64,000 bases of DNA. It comes from Erythrophleum ivorense (Eukaryota; Streptophyta; Magnoliopsida; Fabales; Fabaceae). The translations under genes were made by a program, and so were the position numbers. Shown here piece after piece: positions 44,630-56,440 of this stretch. The stretch covers positions 62,001 through 126,000 of the forward strand of contig JAIUCV010001084.1 in NCBI GenBank assembly GCA_026724425.1, in the 5' to 3' direction. The notes under the pieces are model-generated. The model was not told where the DNA came from. It ran no database searches and worked only from the letters and a program-made list of their open reading frames with translations. Each line of letters starts with the position of its first letter. The stretch's first letter is position 1.

Positions 44630-44935
44630 TTTTGTGACTGAATTAATAAAACAAAAGGTTGCTTTTAGGTCCAAAAAAGAAAAAAAACAAAATACATATA
44701 TTTCAAAAGGAATTAAATCTTGGGTCAATCTAGTAAAAAGGAAATATATATTAAAATCTTTAAAAGAGAACAATTACATGTCACCAAAAAGTTTTTGATT
44801 GAATTAAGAAAACGAAAAAAGTTTTTTTTTAGGTCTAAAAAGACAAAAAAACACACATATATTTCAAAAGGAATTAAATCATGGGTCAATCTAGAAAAAA
44901 GGAAAGTAACCATTAGAATCCTAAAAAGATAAGAA
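44630..44935. repeat. Tandem duplication, unit about 161 bp
   Basis: TTTCAAAAGGAATTAAATC at 44701 and 44862 is followed in both by WTGGGTCAATCTAG and an AAAAGGAAA run, and preceded by TTGAATTAA.AAAAC and TTTAGGTCYAAAAA. A third partial copy may start near 44495. Small open frames in this AT-rich repeat are not genes. Confidence 0.8.
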
Positions 44936-44952
44936 TTAGATATGGCCATCGA

Positions 44953-44964
44953 CTATATAAATAG
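44953..44964 (+). promoter_or_regulatory. TATA box before the inverted-repeat locus
   Basis: CTATATAAATAG is a strong plant TATA box, with a start-like pyrimidine-rich stretch about 30 bp on. It lies 57 bp before the left arm of the 45021-45284 inverted repeat and no protein gene follows at once. Confidence 0.5.
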
Positions 44965-45020
44965 ATAGGGTATACACTCTTGTTCCTTACAACACATGTT
45001 GTCTCGGGAGGGAGAATCAT

Positions 45021-45284
45021 TCTTGAGTTTTTTCTTCGCTTCCGTTTTCTTTCCTTAGGTTTTTACTTCATCTTCTTCACAGATCCTCTGTTTTGAAGTA
45101 GGTCCAGATTCTGAATACTTGTTGGAAACTTTGTATACTTCCATAGGCATTCAAGCAGAAAAAGTATATGGAAAGGATACAAATTTCCCACCCGTATCCA
45201 GATTCTGAACTTACTTCATAACAAAGGCCCACGAAGAAGATGAAACCCGAGGGAAGAAAAGGGAAACGAAGTACAAACTCAAAA
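45021..45284 (+). ncRNA. Candidate long-hairpin locus (MIRNA or siRNA precursor)
   Basis: Left arm 45021-45146 and right arm about 45156-45284 are imperfect reverse complements over some 120 bp with a loop of about 10 bases. Matching blocks include CTTGAGTTT against AAACTCAAA, TTCATCTTCTTC against GAAGAAGATGAA, TTTTGAAGTA against TACTTCATAA, CAGATTCTGAATAC against GTATCCAGATTCTG, and TTTGTATACTTCCATA against TATGGAAAGGATACAAA. Identity by eye is around 75-80 percent. A TATA box at 44953 precedes it. This is the shape of a young MIRNA born from inverted duplication, but it could be an old fold-back transposon. I recognise no known miRNA in it. Confidence 0.45.
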
Positions 45285-45291
45285 ATTAATA

Positions 45292-45697
45292 GGGGTGATT
45301 GGTAAGTGCTCTGAATGCTCTGCAGAGATATATTTTTTCTAGAGCACTAGTGTTGAACCAATCAATCTTTGGTTCCATTTTTAAAATTCAGAGCAATAAT
45401 TGTAAATATGGAAATATTTGGCTCTAGAAATCATAATTTACAGAGCACCAATTTAAGTGCTCTGAGAATTCTCTTTATTTTCTTTCCTTAATTTTTTGCT
45501 CAATATCCTTTTTTTGCTTCTCTTGGTTTCTATATCTATTTTTTTCTAATTTAATGCTAAATATTTATTATAATATGTATTAAATAAATAAAATATTTTA
45601 GAAAATGCAGCAATAAATCTAAAGTTACAGCAATAAAGTCTACAGCTTTCTTTCTACAGCAAAAAAATTAAAGCTACAGCAACAACCAATCATGCCC
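45292..45697. mobile_element. MITE with GATTGGT-type termini
   Basis: Starts GGGGTGATTGGTAAGTGCTC and ends ACCAATCATGCCC, an imperfect inverted repeat. Internal words AGTGCTCTGA and CAGAGCA recur in both orientations. A weak 8-bp target match is possible. It abuts the inverted-repeat locus. Confidence 0.7.
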
Positions 45698-45820
45698 AAT
45701 GATTCCATGTCCCGAGTCAACCAAAGAACATAAATTTGGATTCACTCTATGTTTCACTCTTCGATATCTCTAAACTTTTTTTGTTCCGTTTTAATTTGTT
45801 CATTTTTCTTCTTTCTGATC

Positions 45821-46027
45821 ATGGCCACAACAATAATAATGAAGATCAACTCCATGATCTTCGGCTTCTTTCTCATGACAACAACCTTCACGATTCTCTT
45901 GGGTTGTTGCTCCTCTGTGGACTTCAACTATATGTTATCTATTATTCCCTTTTCATTTATCAAGCACATTTGTTTTAAAAAAGTGGAATCTTTGTTGCAT
46001 GGTTTCAAGATAAGGTCGATTGTATAA
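45821..46027 (+). CDS. Small hypothetical secreted peptide (uncertain)
   Basis: A 68-codon frame starts MATTIIMKINSMIFGFFLMT and continues with a hydrophobic, Thr/Leu-rich run ending GCCSS, which looks like a signal peptide with a cleavage or lipid-type site. What follows is not obviously conserved, and a splice site may cut the frame after TATATG near 45930. An overlapping frame from 45736 is less signal-like. No family recognised. It may be a chance frame. Confidence 0.25.
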   Translation: MATTIIMKINSMIFGFFLMTTTFTILLGCCSSVDFNYMLSIIPFSFIKHICFKKVESLLHGFKIRSIV

Positions 46028-47297
46028 ACTAGATATATTTCCAAAAATTAGTACTTATTAATCTCTAATATTTTCTATAGGAAAAATACACGATTCGACT
46101 TGATAAATGTTACAGAGATCTACGTAAGAAGAACATCTGCACTTGGCTCTTGTCCTGTAATGTCTGTTTATAGTAGCTATATACTTGCAGCCCGAACAAA
46201 TCTACAGTCTCAATTGTAAATGATCATTTTCATTCATATAACTCTTGAGTCTCTCTGTAAAATGTTGCCGCTTATTACATACTCAAGCCTCACGACCTAT
46301 ACCACTTGAACCGTAGAACGTAAAAACATATAGTTTTGAGTCTATATATTATCAGTTTTAACCTTTTTCTTTTTTTTTCATCTTCGCAGAAACGGTGGAA
46401 GAATTCAAATCATATCACAAAATACCTCACTTGTTCAAGATAGACAATTTCTCTTTACTCAAAAAGTATCATATCAAAATGGTTGAATGAAAACTAATCA
46501 AACTAATTAAGCTTAGTTTGAAAAACAAACTCTTTTCTGAAACAGAATGAGTGTTTTCTTCGCGTATCCAAACTGGTATTTTAAGAAACATGTTTCTTTC
46601 CGTTTCCCAAATACAAAACAGACCTTAAACGGTGTTTCCATCCAACTTAGATCCTAATGAAATTTTATCAATTGATTTACACTACTCTGAGATTGTATAT
46701 TACTTGGAAAATGACTAACGAAGAAAAACTTAAATCAGTTCATCTACTTTATATAAAAATATTAAACTCTACGGTACCCAAAAATAAGTAGTTATTGCAC
46801 CACTTGGAACAAGAGCAAAGAAATATGATAATTAACTTTCAGAGTGTAATCCACATCTGTAATCCAAATATAGCATCATACGAATATATCAAAAATGTGA
46901 TCCGAAAGACATACCATCCAATTCTATTAAATCATACTAAATTAGGTGTGCGAAAAATATTATCCGACATAGGCAAAACAAAAAGAAAATAGGAAAACGA
47001 AATTTGTGAAAGGAATAGAAAAGTCAGGAATTAGCGTTAATAGTTATGGTTTTGGGATTTCTCCTTCCTCTCTGTCAAACCTTAATTTTTTTTTTTTTTT
47101 TCTTGTTTTGTTTGTTTGTTCGTCGGACAAGCTGTCCGGTGATTCTTGTCTAAGCAACAACAAAAGAGAAAGGTAATATTTGTTAATTGCAAACGAAGAG
47201 GTTACGGTTTCTCTATACAAACCGTGACCATGTCGACTTGATTGAAGATTCAATTTTCATTTGTTTTGATTTAAACCAAATCATCATTACTACTTGC
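46028..47297. other. Spacer upstream of CSI2
   Basis: AT-rich sequence with no supportable gene. A poly-T tract lies at 47086-47102 and a short palindromic stretch TCGGACAAGCTGTCCGG at about 47123-47139. Confidence 0.45.
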
Positions 47298-47370
47298 AAC
47301 ATCTGAATATCAGGAGCGGCGTTTGCTACGCCTAAGAGGAGGGAGTTGTGGAACGTTTTGGAGAACAAGG
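47298..47370 (+). other. Exon-like segment, likely CSI2 leader or a stray exon
   Basis: Between an acceptor-like AATATCAG and a donor AACAAG/GTAACG lies a GC-richer block with an open frame reading GAAFATPKRRELWNVLENK. The surrounding sequence is AT-rich. It could be a CSI2 5' leader exon, since the main exon starts at an acceptor at 48282, or a captured exon of an unrelated gene. Confidence 0.35.
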
Positions 47371-47504
47371 TAACGTAGAAATTAATTGTGCATTTGTTTT
47401 ATTTAGAGATTCTTTGAATAGAGTTAAACCTTTGAATTCTTATGTTTCGGATGTGTTTTTAGAATGACTAAAATATGTTATGATGTCTTCTTTTTTTGTG
47501 ATAA

Positions 47505-47720
47505 GAAAATGCGTTACAATGTCCCAGATTTCATCACCAATTCGATTCATAGAAGTGTGATTAGGAAGAGCTTTATAAACCTTAACACAAACAAATCTTG
47601 GAATTCTTACGTTCAAATCTATTACAATGCATTTAACATGTGTTACAATGTTCTACTTTTACATAACCTATTCGATGTATAGACGTGTAATTGGGAAAAA
47701 CTATATTAACCTTTCTTGGT
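47505..47720. repeat. Tandem duplication in the CSI2 leader intron
   Basis: GTTACAATGT at 47513 and 47641 with matching downstream words (ATTCGAT.YATAGA.GTGTRATT and TATA..ACCTT) shows a diverged duplication with an offset of about 128 bp. Confidence 0.55.
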
Positions 47721-48292
47721 AGAAATGGGATTATGTCTGTGGATTTGTTGGTGAGGTCTGGCATTAAAAGCTCCTCTTTATAACTGTTATTTTAAACCCA
47801 AAAAACACCTTAAAAAAACAAACAAAAGAACTATATAATTTTCGTACAAACCCTAAATCAGATTCATATAGTTGCGTTTTAATTTAAAATTGTATCTTAT
47901 CAAATTACACACTTTCAATAACTCTGCATTTTGTTTGTTCAGTTTTTTAAGAAAAAACACTATTCTAAGTTGTGTAACCTTTTTTATCATGGTTTCTTGA
48001 ATTCTACGTCAACATCATCTATACCTACTTTCACAACAAATCAACACTAGATTATTATTATTGAGACAATTATGGTACAGGAAAATTTAAATCCCCAAAA
48101 CACAATACAAAACCAAGAGGATTTTGAATATGATATAATATGAATCTATACACTTTATTAAGCGTCACAGACAAAATAAGTTCAAAATAACAAACGAAAC
48201 AGTTTATTATACTTGAGACTTTTACAAAATTGAATGCATAAACTGTATTCATATTACTCTTCAATATTTTTCTTGTATGCAGAAAAGAGAAG

Positions 48293-51200
48293 ATGTCAAA
48301 GCCTCCCTCCTCAACGAATCAACAAGAGATGGATGATCCAGAGAAAGCAGCACAGACGATCGCACGTCTCATCGAGCAACTTCATGGCAAGAAATCATCA
48401 TCGCAAGAGAAAGAACTCAGCACCGCTCGGCTTCTAGGTCTAGCCAAAGCTAAAAAAGTGTGTAGAAAGATCATTGGACGGAACGTAAACGCCATGCCTT
48501 CCTTCATATCACTTCTCAGGAACGGAACCCTTCCAGCAAAACTCAATTCCGCTTCAATCCTAACCGTTCTTTGCAAAGACGATGACATTCGTTCTAAGGT
48601 ACTTATAGGCGGGTGCATCCCTCCGCTGCTTTCACTCTTGAAATCTGACTCTGTAGATGCAAGAAGAGCTGCAGCTGAAGCTATCTACGAAGTTTCCTGG
48701 TGTGGAATGGATGATGATAATGTTGGTACTAAGATATTTATCACGGAAGGCGTGGTACCGAGTTTGTGGGATCAGTTAAAGATGAAGAAGAAGCAGGACA
48801 AGACAGTTGAAGGATATTTGGTTGGAGCTTTGAGAAATCTTTGCGGCGATAGAGATGGATTTTGGACGGTAACGATTGAAGATGGCGGGATTGATATCAT
48901 CTTAAAGCTTCTACAGTCTAGTAGCCCGGTATCTCAATCAAATGCAGCTTCTCTCTTAGCTCGTCTCATTAGGATTGTCACTTGCAGCATCTCAAAGATA
49001 GTAGAGTCAGGGGCTGTGCAAGTTCTTGTTCAGCTTCTAGGTCAAGAAAACGATGTTTTCGTGCGAGCAAGTGTAGTCAATGCTATAGAAGCCATCACAT
49101 CAAAGTCGGAAGAAGCTAAGAACGTGGCTAGAGATTTGAATGGGGTACACCTTTTGATCGGCGCAGTGGTTGCTTCGTCTAAAGAGTCAGTAGATGAAGA
49201 AACCGAACGCGTTTTACAGAGTTATGGCACACAAGCTTTAGCTAACTTATGTGGAGGAATGTCTGCTTTGATAGTGTTTCTTGGAGGTTTATCATTATCT
49301 CCACGCCTCACCGAGCCCGTCGCTGATATTCTTGGAGCTCTTGCTTATGCTCTGAGGAAGTTTCAGCTATCTTGTGATAATGATAGAGAAACGTTTGATC
49401 CAAAACTAACAGAAGGAGTACTTGTGAAACTACTTAGGCCTCGAGATACTCAATTGGTCCAAGAACGTATCTTGGAGGCTATGGCAAGTCTATATGGAAA
49501 CGTTGATGTATCGGAATCACTTAACAATGTGGAGGCTAAGAGGGTTTTAGTCGGGCTAACCATCTTGGCCACAGCCAGTCCACGTGAGAAGATGATAATC
49601 TGTTTGTCAAATTTATGCAAATATGAGAACGTTTGGGAAGCTATTGGGAAGAGAGAAGGGATACAGATTCTCATACCGTTTCTTGGTTTGTCCAGCGAAC
49701 AGCATCAAGAACTGTCCGTCGAGTTCTTAGCGATCTTGACTGATAAAGTCGAAGAAAGCAGATGGGCTGTAACTTCTGCAGGCGGGATTCCTCCGATACT
49801 TCAGATACTAGAGACCGGTGTGTCTCACAAGGCGAAGGAGGACGCGGTCCGCGTCCTCTGGAACTTATGTAGCCACAGCGAAGAAATCCGCGTCTGCGTT
49901 GAGAAAGCAGGAGCTATTCCTGCACTCTTGGGGCTACTAAAGAACGGTGGACCAAAATCTCAAGAGATTTCAGCCAACACGCTTCTGAAACTGATTAAAA
50001 CATCTGATCCAAGTGTTATAGAGCAAGTACAAGCTCTGTTTCTCGGAGATGCTCCTAAATCAAAGACTCATTTGATAAGAGTTTTAGGCCATGTTCTTGC
50101 ATCGGCTTCGTTGGAAGAGTTTGTAACCAAAGGTTCTGCAGCGAACAATGGATTGAGGTCTCTTGTTCAAAGACTTGCTTCGTCTAACGAGAAGATGAAA
50201 GATAACGCAGCTTCCGTCTTGGCTGATCTATTCACTTCAAGAAAAGACCTTTGTGGTGGTCTTGGATTCGATGAGAATGATAATCCATGCACAAAGCTTT
50301 TAAGCGGAAACACTCACGCTGTTGCGACGCAGTTAGCTCACGCCTTAGGCTCTCTATCAAATCCAACAAAGAAAAAGAAGAAGTTATCAGGTTCAGAAGC
50401 CGAAGTGATCAAGCCATTGATAAAGTCAGCGAAAACAAACCCGATAGAGTCATCAGAGGATCCTATATCCACTCTTGCCAACCTTCTTTCAGACCCGAAT
50501 ATCGCAGCGGAAGCATTAGATGATGATGTTGTCTCCGCTTTGACAAGAGTACTAAGAGAAGGAACGCTGCAAGGTAAGAGAAATGCTTCACAAGCTCTTC
50601 ATCAGCTACTAAAGCATTTCCAGGTTAATGATGTGTTCAAAGGAAACGATCAATGTCGATTCGCTGTTCCTGAACTCATCGATCTCTTGAACGCAACAGA
50701 CCTGAACAACAACGCTTTTATCGACGTTTTAGAAGTACTCTCTTTGCTTGCCAAAGCTAAATATGGTGCTAACTTGTCACATAACCCTTTCTCTGCATTC
50801 ACTGAAGCTCCTTCGAGTTTAGACTCTCTTGTCCGTTGTGTAGCTGAAGGTCATCCTATGGTGCAAGATAAAGCAGTTGAGATTTTGTCTGGCTTCTGCA
50901 AAACACAGTTTGTCTTGTTAGGTGAAGTTTTGGTCACACGGTCAAAATCAATTTGTTCGTTGGCTAACAGAACAATCAACTCATCAAGTCCTGAAATCAA
51001 AGTAGGAGGAGCTATGTTGCTCGTGTGTGCAGCAAAGAAGGACAAGAAATTATGCACGGAAGCAATTGACCGATCGGGATATACGAAAAGCTTAGCAAGC
51101 GCTCTTCTTGATATGTCAAAGCAGAGCTCTAATTGTTCTTCGTATAGAGTTGAGATTCAAAGACCAAGATCTTACATCACAAGCAATTTATGCTTAAAGA

Positions 51201-54200
51201 TCGATGACTCCGATTCGGTTGATCCAGTTTCTGTCTTGGGAAGCACAGTGTCCATTTGGTTACTCTCCATATTTTGCTCTTCTCATACCAAGAACAGACA
51301 TGCCGTAATAGAAGCAAATGGACTTGAAATTATTGCAGAGAAACTTCAAAGATATAAGTCCAACATACAGGTAGATAAGTATACTCACTAGCTTTTTCCT
51401 ACTTGTTTTTTTTCTTAAGTATTGTTGTTGCTGAGTTATGATCTTGAACTTTTGCAGGATAATACAACGGATTCAGAGGAGAAATGGATTGCTATATCAT
51501 TCCTAGCTGTTTTGTCGCAGGAACCAAACGTTGTCTCATCTCCAGTAACAGCAAATCTTGTGCCAACTCTGTCTCTTTTCATGCAGTCTGATCAGATGGT
51601 TGACGGATATTTTACTGCACAAGTGTTGGCAGCGTTAGTTCGTCACAAGAACGATAAAATCATTGCAGAAATCATGAATTCAGATATCGTAGAATCTCTG
51701 ATAAACTCGGTTGGGAATGCAGAATCCGACACAGGAAGCTTTGGTGCCTTAGCTGAAGAGCTATCTCTGCTACAAAACCCTTGTGAGGCAACTTTAGAGG
51801 CACTCTTTGACGATGAAAGACTAAGACATAGTTCGCTTACCGAGAAATGCATTCCTTTGCTTGTGAATCTCTTGAAGCCAAATGCAAGTAAACAAGGAGC
51901 CTTTCCGGTAGCTGTTCGGCTTCTGAGTCGTATCGCAGAGTGTGGCGATTCAAATAAACTACTTATCGCCGAAGCTGGAGCTCTGGATGCTCTAGCGAAG
52001 CACCTTTCTTCAAGCCGTCAAGATTCAACTGAGTTCACCGTCTCTGAGCTATTAGGATCACTCTTCCGCTGCCAAGAAGTCACACAACACAAAACAGCTA
52101 TAAGCTCCACGAAACAGCTCATAGGAGTTCTTCATATTGCTAGTAGAAGTACCCGCTACAGCGCTGCAAGAGTGCTCCAAGAACTTTTTAGCTTTGAGCA
52201 CATCAGAGACTCTGAACCAGCATGGAAAGCGATTTCTCCTCTTTTTGAAATGTTGAATACTACGTTGGACAGTGAAAGAGAAGCTGCTTTAACAGCTTTA
52301 GTAAAGCTAACTATGGGGAAAAGTCCGAGGCCAGATATTCTTAACCGTCTTGAAGGAAACCCATTGGAGACCATGTACAAAATCTTATCTGCAGATAGTT
52401 CATCACCTGAATCGAAGACAAGTGCTGCGAGGATATGCGCGTTTATATTCACCAACGAAAGGTTAAGAGAAAGCTCGTCTGCTGCAGACTGCGTAGTACC
52501 TCTATTATCGCTTATCCGGTCAGGTACAAGCACTGCTGTAGAAGCCGGGATGGTTGCACTTGACAAACTCTTGGATAGCAAAAAGTACTCGGAAGTCGCA
52601 GAGGGACATGACTGTGTGAATCTGTTCTTCGGCTTTGTGGCTTCCGGAAACTATATGATCAGCGAGGCTGCGATTTCTTGTCTTGTGAAAATGGCTAAAG
52701 ACAAGACTCCGCGTAAAATCGACCTGATTAAAATGGGGATAATCGAGCAGTGCCTTGGCCAACTTGCCACTTATCCTCCAAGTTCTTTGTGTTCAGAAAT
52801 CGCAGAGCTTTTCAGAGTTTTGACCAACGTTGGCTCTGTGGCTAGAAGCCAAGAAGCGATAAAAATGGTACAGCCGTTGCTCTTGATTTTGCTTAGACAA
52901 GACTTGGATTTTCAAGGCCAGCTCGGCGGTTTACAGGCGACTGCAAACATCTTGGAGAAACCAATGGTTCTTGAATCAATAAAAACCTCAACTTCAGCAA
53001 TCATTACGCCATTGATACCGTTACTCGAATCCGAAGCTATAGCGGTCCAACACGCAACCGCAGAGCTACTGACTTCTCTATTCCAAACGCAACGTTTCCA
53101 AGAAGAGATCACGACCAAAGATCTCGTTGCTCCTCTAGTGAAACTCGCGGGGATCAGAGTAAGAAACTTGCAAGAGATAGCGCTGACGGGTTTAGAGAAT
53201 TCCTCTGTTACATGGCCGAAAGAGGTAGCAGACGCAGAAGGAATTCAAGAGCTCTCTAAAGTTATCATCGACGAAGATCCTCATCTTCTTGTATCTCTAT
53301 GGGAATCAGCAGCTTTCATACTCTGCAACATTCTCAGATTCGATCCCGAACACTATTACTTTACAGTAACCGTACCAGTTCTTGCGAAAATGTTGTTCTC
53401 AACAGCCGAAAGCACGGTGATCTTGGCCATCGACGCACTGATCATCCGGGAGAAGCAAGATTCATCAAGCGTTCTAGAAATGGCTGAATCCGGTGCGCTG
53501 GATGCGCTCCTCGATCTACTAAGATCACACCACTGCGAAGAACTTTCCTCAAGATTACTCGAATTGATCCTCCGCAATCCAAAGGTTAGAGAGACGAAGA
53601 TCTGCAAGTTTGTCATCATTCCCTTGTCAGAGTACATACTAGACTCAGAGACAAGATCAGAATCCGCAAAGCTTCTCGTGGCAATGGCTCTCGGCGCCAT
53701 TTCTCAGCACGAAGGACTCTCTAAAGCCACGGATTCGGCGTTAGCGTGCCGTGCACTAATCAGCTTGATTGAGGGAGAGCCAAGCGATGAGATGCAAATG
53801 GTTGTGATGTGTGCTTTGGGAAACTTTGCAATGCATAGTAGAACAAGCAGAAAAGCTATGGCGGAAGCTGGTGGTGTGTTCTTGGTTCAAGAGATGCTTA
53901 AAACTTGTAATCCACAAGTCTCTACTCAAGCAGCTCTAATGATCAAGTCTCTCTTCTCTAATCATACACTTCAAGAGTATGTCTCTTGTGAAATCATCAA
54001 ATCTCTAACAGGTAAGTTTCCGAATTTCGAAAATCTTAACTCACCGGAGAATCCGATTCTTAACTCACTTTCCGATTGCAGCTGCGCTGGAGAGAGAGTT
54101 TTGGTCGACGGCGATGATAAACGTGGAAATAGTGAGAACGCTAAACGCGATTCTCGCGACGTTTCCTAAACTCCGAGCGTCAGAGGCGGCAACCGAATGT

Positions 54201-55058
54201 ATCCCTCACCTAATCGGAGCTTTGAAATCCGGCGACAAAGAAGCGAGAGACTCGGCATTGGATACGATTTACACGCTAAGGCAGTCGTGGATAACAATGC
54301 CGACGGAGACGGCGAGGTCTCAGGCTGTTTTAGCGGCAGAGGCGATTCCGGTGATTCAGTTGATGATGAAATCGAATACCCCGGAGGGAAGCTTCCACGA
54401 GAGAGGAAACAGCCTCTTGAATTGCTTGCCGGGAAGTTTGACGGTGGCGATCAAACGCGGTGATAATCTGAAACGCTCAATGGGTAACACAAACGCGTTT
54501 TGTAGCTTAATCATCGATAATTGCCCCACCAAGAAAACCAAGGTACGTTCGGTTTAATCTGGTTCAATTTGGTTTAATTCAGTGTAATTCGGTTTAATTT
54601 AGTTCAGCACGTTTCGATTCGATTATGTTTAATTTGATTGGTTGCGGTTTGAATCGGATTAATTTGATTTAATTTTAAATATATTAACCGGAAAACCTTC
54701 CACATGTTTTGGTTCAGGTTGTGAAACGCACGAGCTCACCGGTTTGGAAGGAATCATTCACATGGGACTTTCAATTTCCTCCAAGAGGACAGTTTCTTGA
54801 AATCGTTTGCAAATCAAACAACATTTTCCGCAACGTACGTTTTCAATTTCTCATGTTTGTTATCTTTTGATTCGAATCTTTCCCTAACTGTTCTTGATTT
54901 TGTTGCAGAAAAATCTTGGTAAAGTGAGGATCCCAATCGACAAAGTGTTAACAGAAGGGAGTTATAGTGGAAGTTTCAAACTAAGTGACGAAAACAAGAA
55001 AGATGAATCTGATAGAAGTTTAGAAGTCGAGATTGTATGGTCAAATCAAACATTTTGA
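48293..55058 (+). CDS. CSI2: CELLULOSE SYNTHASE INTERACTIVE 2 (armadillo/C2 protein)
   Basis: Very large armadillo-repeat protein with a C-terminal C2 domain, orthologue of AT1G44120. The family links cellulose synthase complexes to cortical microtubules; CSI2 is the pollen-expressed member. Exons are 48293-51370, 51458-54011, 54082-54542, 54718-54834 and 54909-55058, giving 2,119 residues, close to the family length. Repeats of the ARM form fill residues 30-1990, for example IPPLLSLLKSDSVDARRAAAEAIYEVS and AGAIPALLGLLKNGG. The C2 domain starts near GSLTVAIKRGDNLKRSMGNT and includes WKESFTWDFQFPPRGQFLEI. The ATG lies ten bases after a splice acceptor (TATGCAG at 48282), so the 5' leader is spliced. 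All frames are open. Confidence 0.95.
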
Positions 55059-56440
55059 TATCCATAAAAGGTGTTCTAAATACTCTTACTTAACCTAACC
55101 ATGTTTTACGTTTATTCTTGAATTTCATGGTTACTCAAATGTGTATATGTAAAGCTCAAACTGTATAAAGCTAAGTCCTATTTATAGAACTTGAAAAAGA
55201 AAAAAAAACTAATGTGTTGATAGAAAAGAAAGTTCTAAGAAAAATCATCATCAAATTTAAATAATATGAACAATTTTAATAATAAATAAAATTCCCGAAG
55301 TTTTTAGGCCAATCTTTTCGCAAACTATGATGATCTTCCAAATAAAAGAGTTCAACTTCTAGATATGACATTTGAATGGGACATAATTGACCAAGCAGAA
55401 AACCAATTGGCTCAAGAATTTTCATGACATGAAAATTTGCACCTAGTAGTCAATCAACATCCAAATACACCATTTGGATGCAAAAACATACTATACATGA
55501 GTGTTTTATATGTTCATAAGATTTACTAGATTTTCAATTCAACAATGTAAATAAACTTTAAACTAAATCAAAAGTAAAGATATGGAAAGAAACTAAATGA
55601 TAAGAAAAATGATGAAACACAAATAAAAGGAAAATGAACTCAATGTTAGAGAAGACTCATAAACGCGTATGATTAAACTATATAAAAAAGTAAGTATCCC
55701 AATCATTTCTAAACTTTTTTTTATATGTGGTAGAATTTACAGTTGGTTGATTTTACGTCTACATATTGAACTGGCTCAAAAGTGTTTTTGTTTTATATGA
55801 TTTCCAAGTTGCAAAAGTACCTAGTTTTGTCCAAGCCTCCATATGTCTGTGGTGTGTGTCGCCCGAAATTTGTACGGGTCCATGATCTCACCACCCCCAT
55901 TGCACATCGTATGTGTAATATATGAAAGGAAAATGAATTAAAACTTATAGCTTGAAGAAGACAAAGAGTATAACTTAAAACATTGCAACTCTTTTTCTTT
56001 AACAACAACTATTACACATATAGTTATTATATAGGATAAGGCTAAAACCCTAGACAGAACATGGGGATTAGGTGCACTATACTTTACATGATTTAAGTCT
56101 GTCTTACCTATTGTTGAGAGTCACATTCACATATAACTTGTACGGTAAAACATTATGCTTATTTTGTATTGTTCATGCAATTTGAATAGAGAGACATTGT
56201 ACTTTTAATTTTACAAAATAGCATTTTTACGAAATATTGTTTTTCTTAAGTTATCTATTATGAATTAAATAAAATTATTAATACAAACATGCGCATAGCG
56301 CGAGTTAAAAATCTAGTCAAATTAGTACAACCCATCATTTATGTTAATAGTTTATTTTTATGAATTTTTATGATTACTCAATTGTGTATATGTAAATCTC
56401 ACAATATAAAGTTATATTGTTGTTAATTCTTCAATGTATA
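55059..56440. other. Convergent spacer between CSI2 and the aspartic protease
   Basis: 3' flanks of the two genes and AT-rich filler. A Helitron 3' terminus at 56290-56316 is the only element I can name. No gene supported. Confidence 0.5.
56290..56316 (+). mobile_element. Helitron 3' terminus remnant
   Basis: ATGCGCATAGCGCGAGTT followed by AAAAATCTAG and a flanking T is the 3' hairpin and CTAG end of Arabidopsis ATREP-type Helitrons. No matching 5' end is found upstream, so the body is truncated or lost. Confidence 0.65.

Noticed and set aside
44588..44949. Overlapping small frames on both strands near 44.6-44.9 kb
   Set aside because: They are translations of a tandem AT-rich repeat; Lys/Phe-rich and not conserved in style.
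49450..53700. Antisense frames over CSI2
   Set aside because: Shadows of the long coding exons; none has independent motif support.
54540..54720. GGTTTAATT-rich tract in a CSI2 intron as a satellite
   Set aside because: Short, irregular and confined to the intron; ordinary low-complexity sequence.
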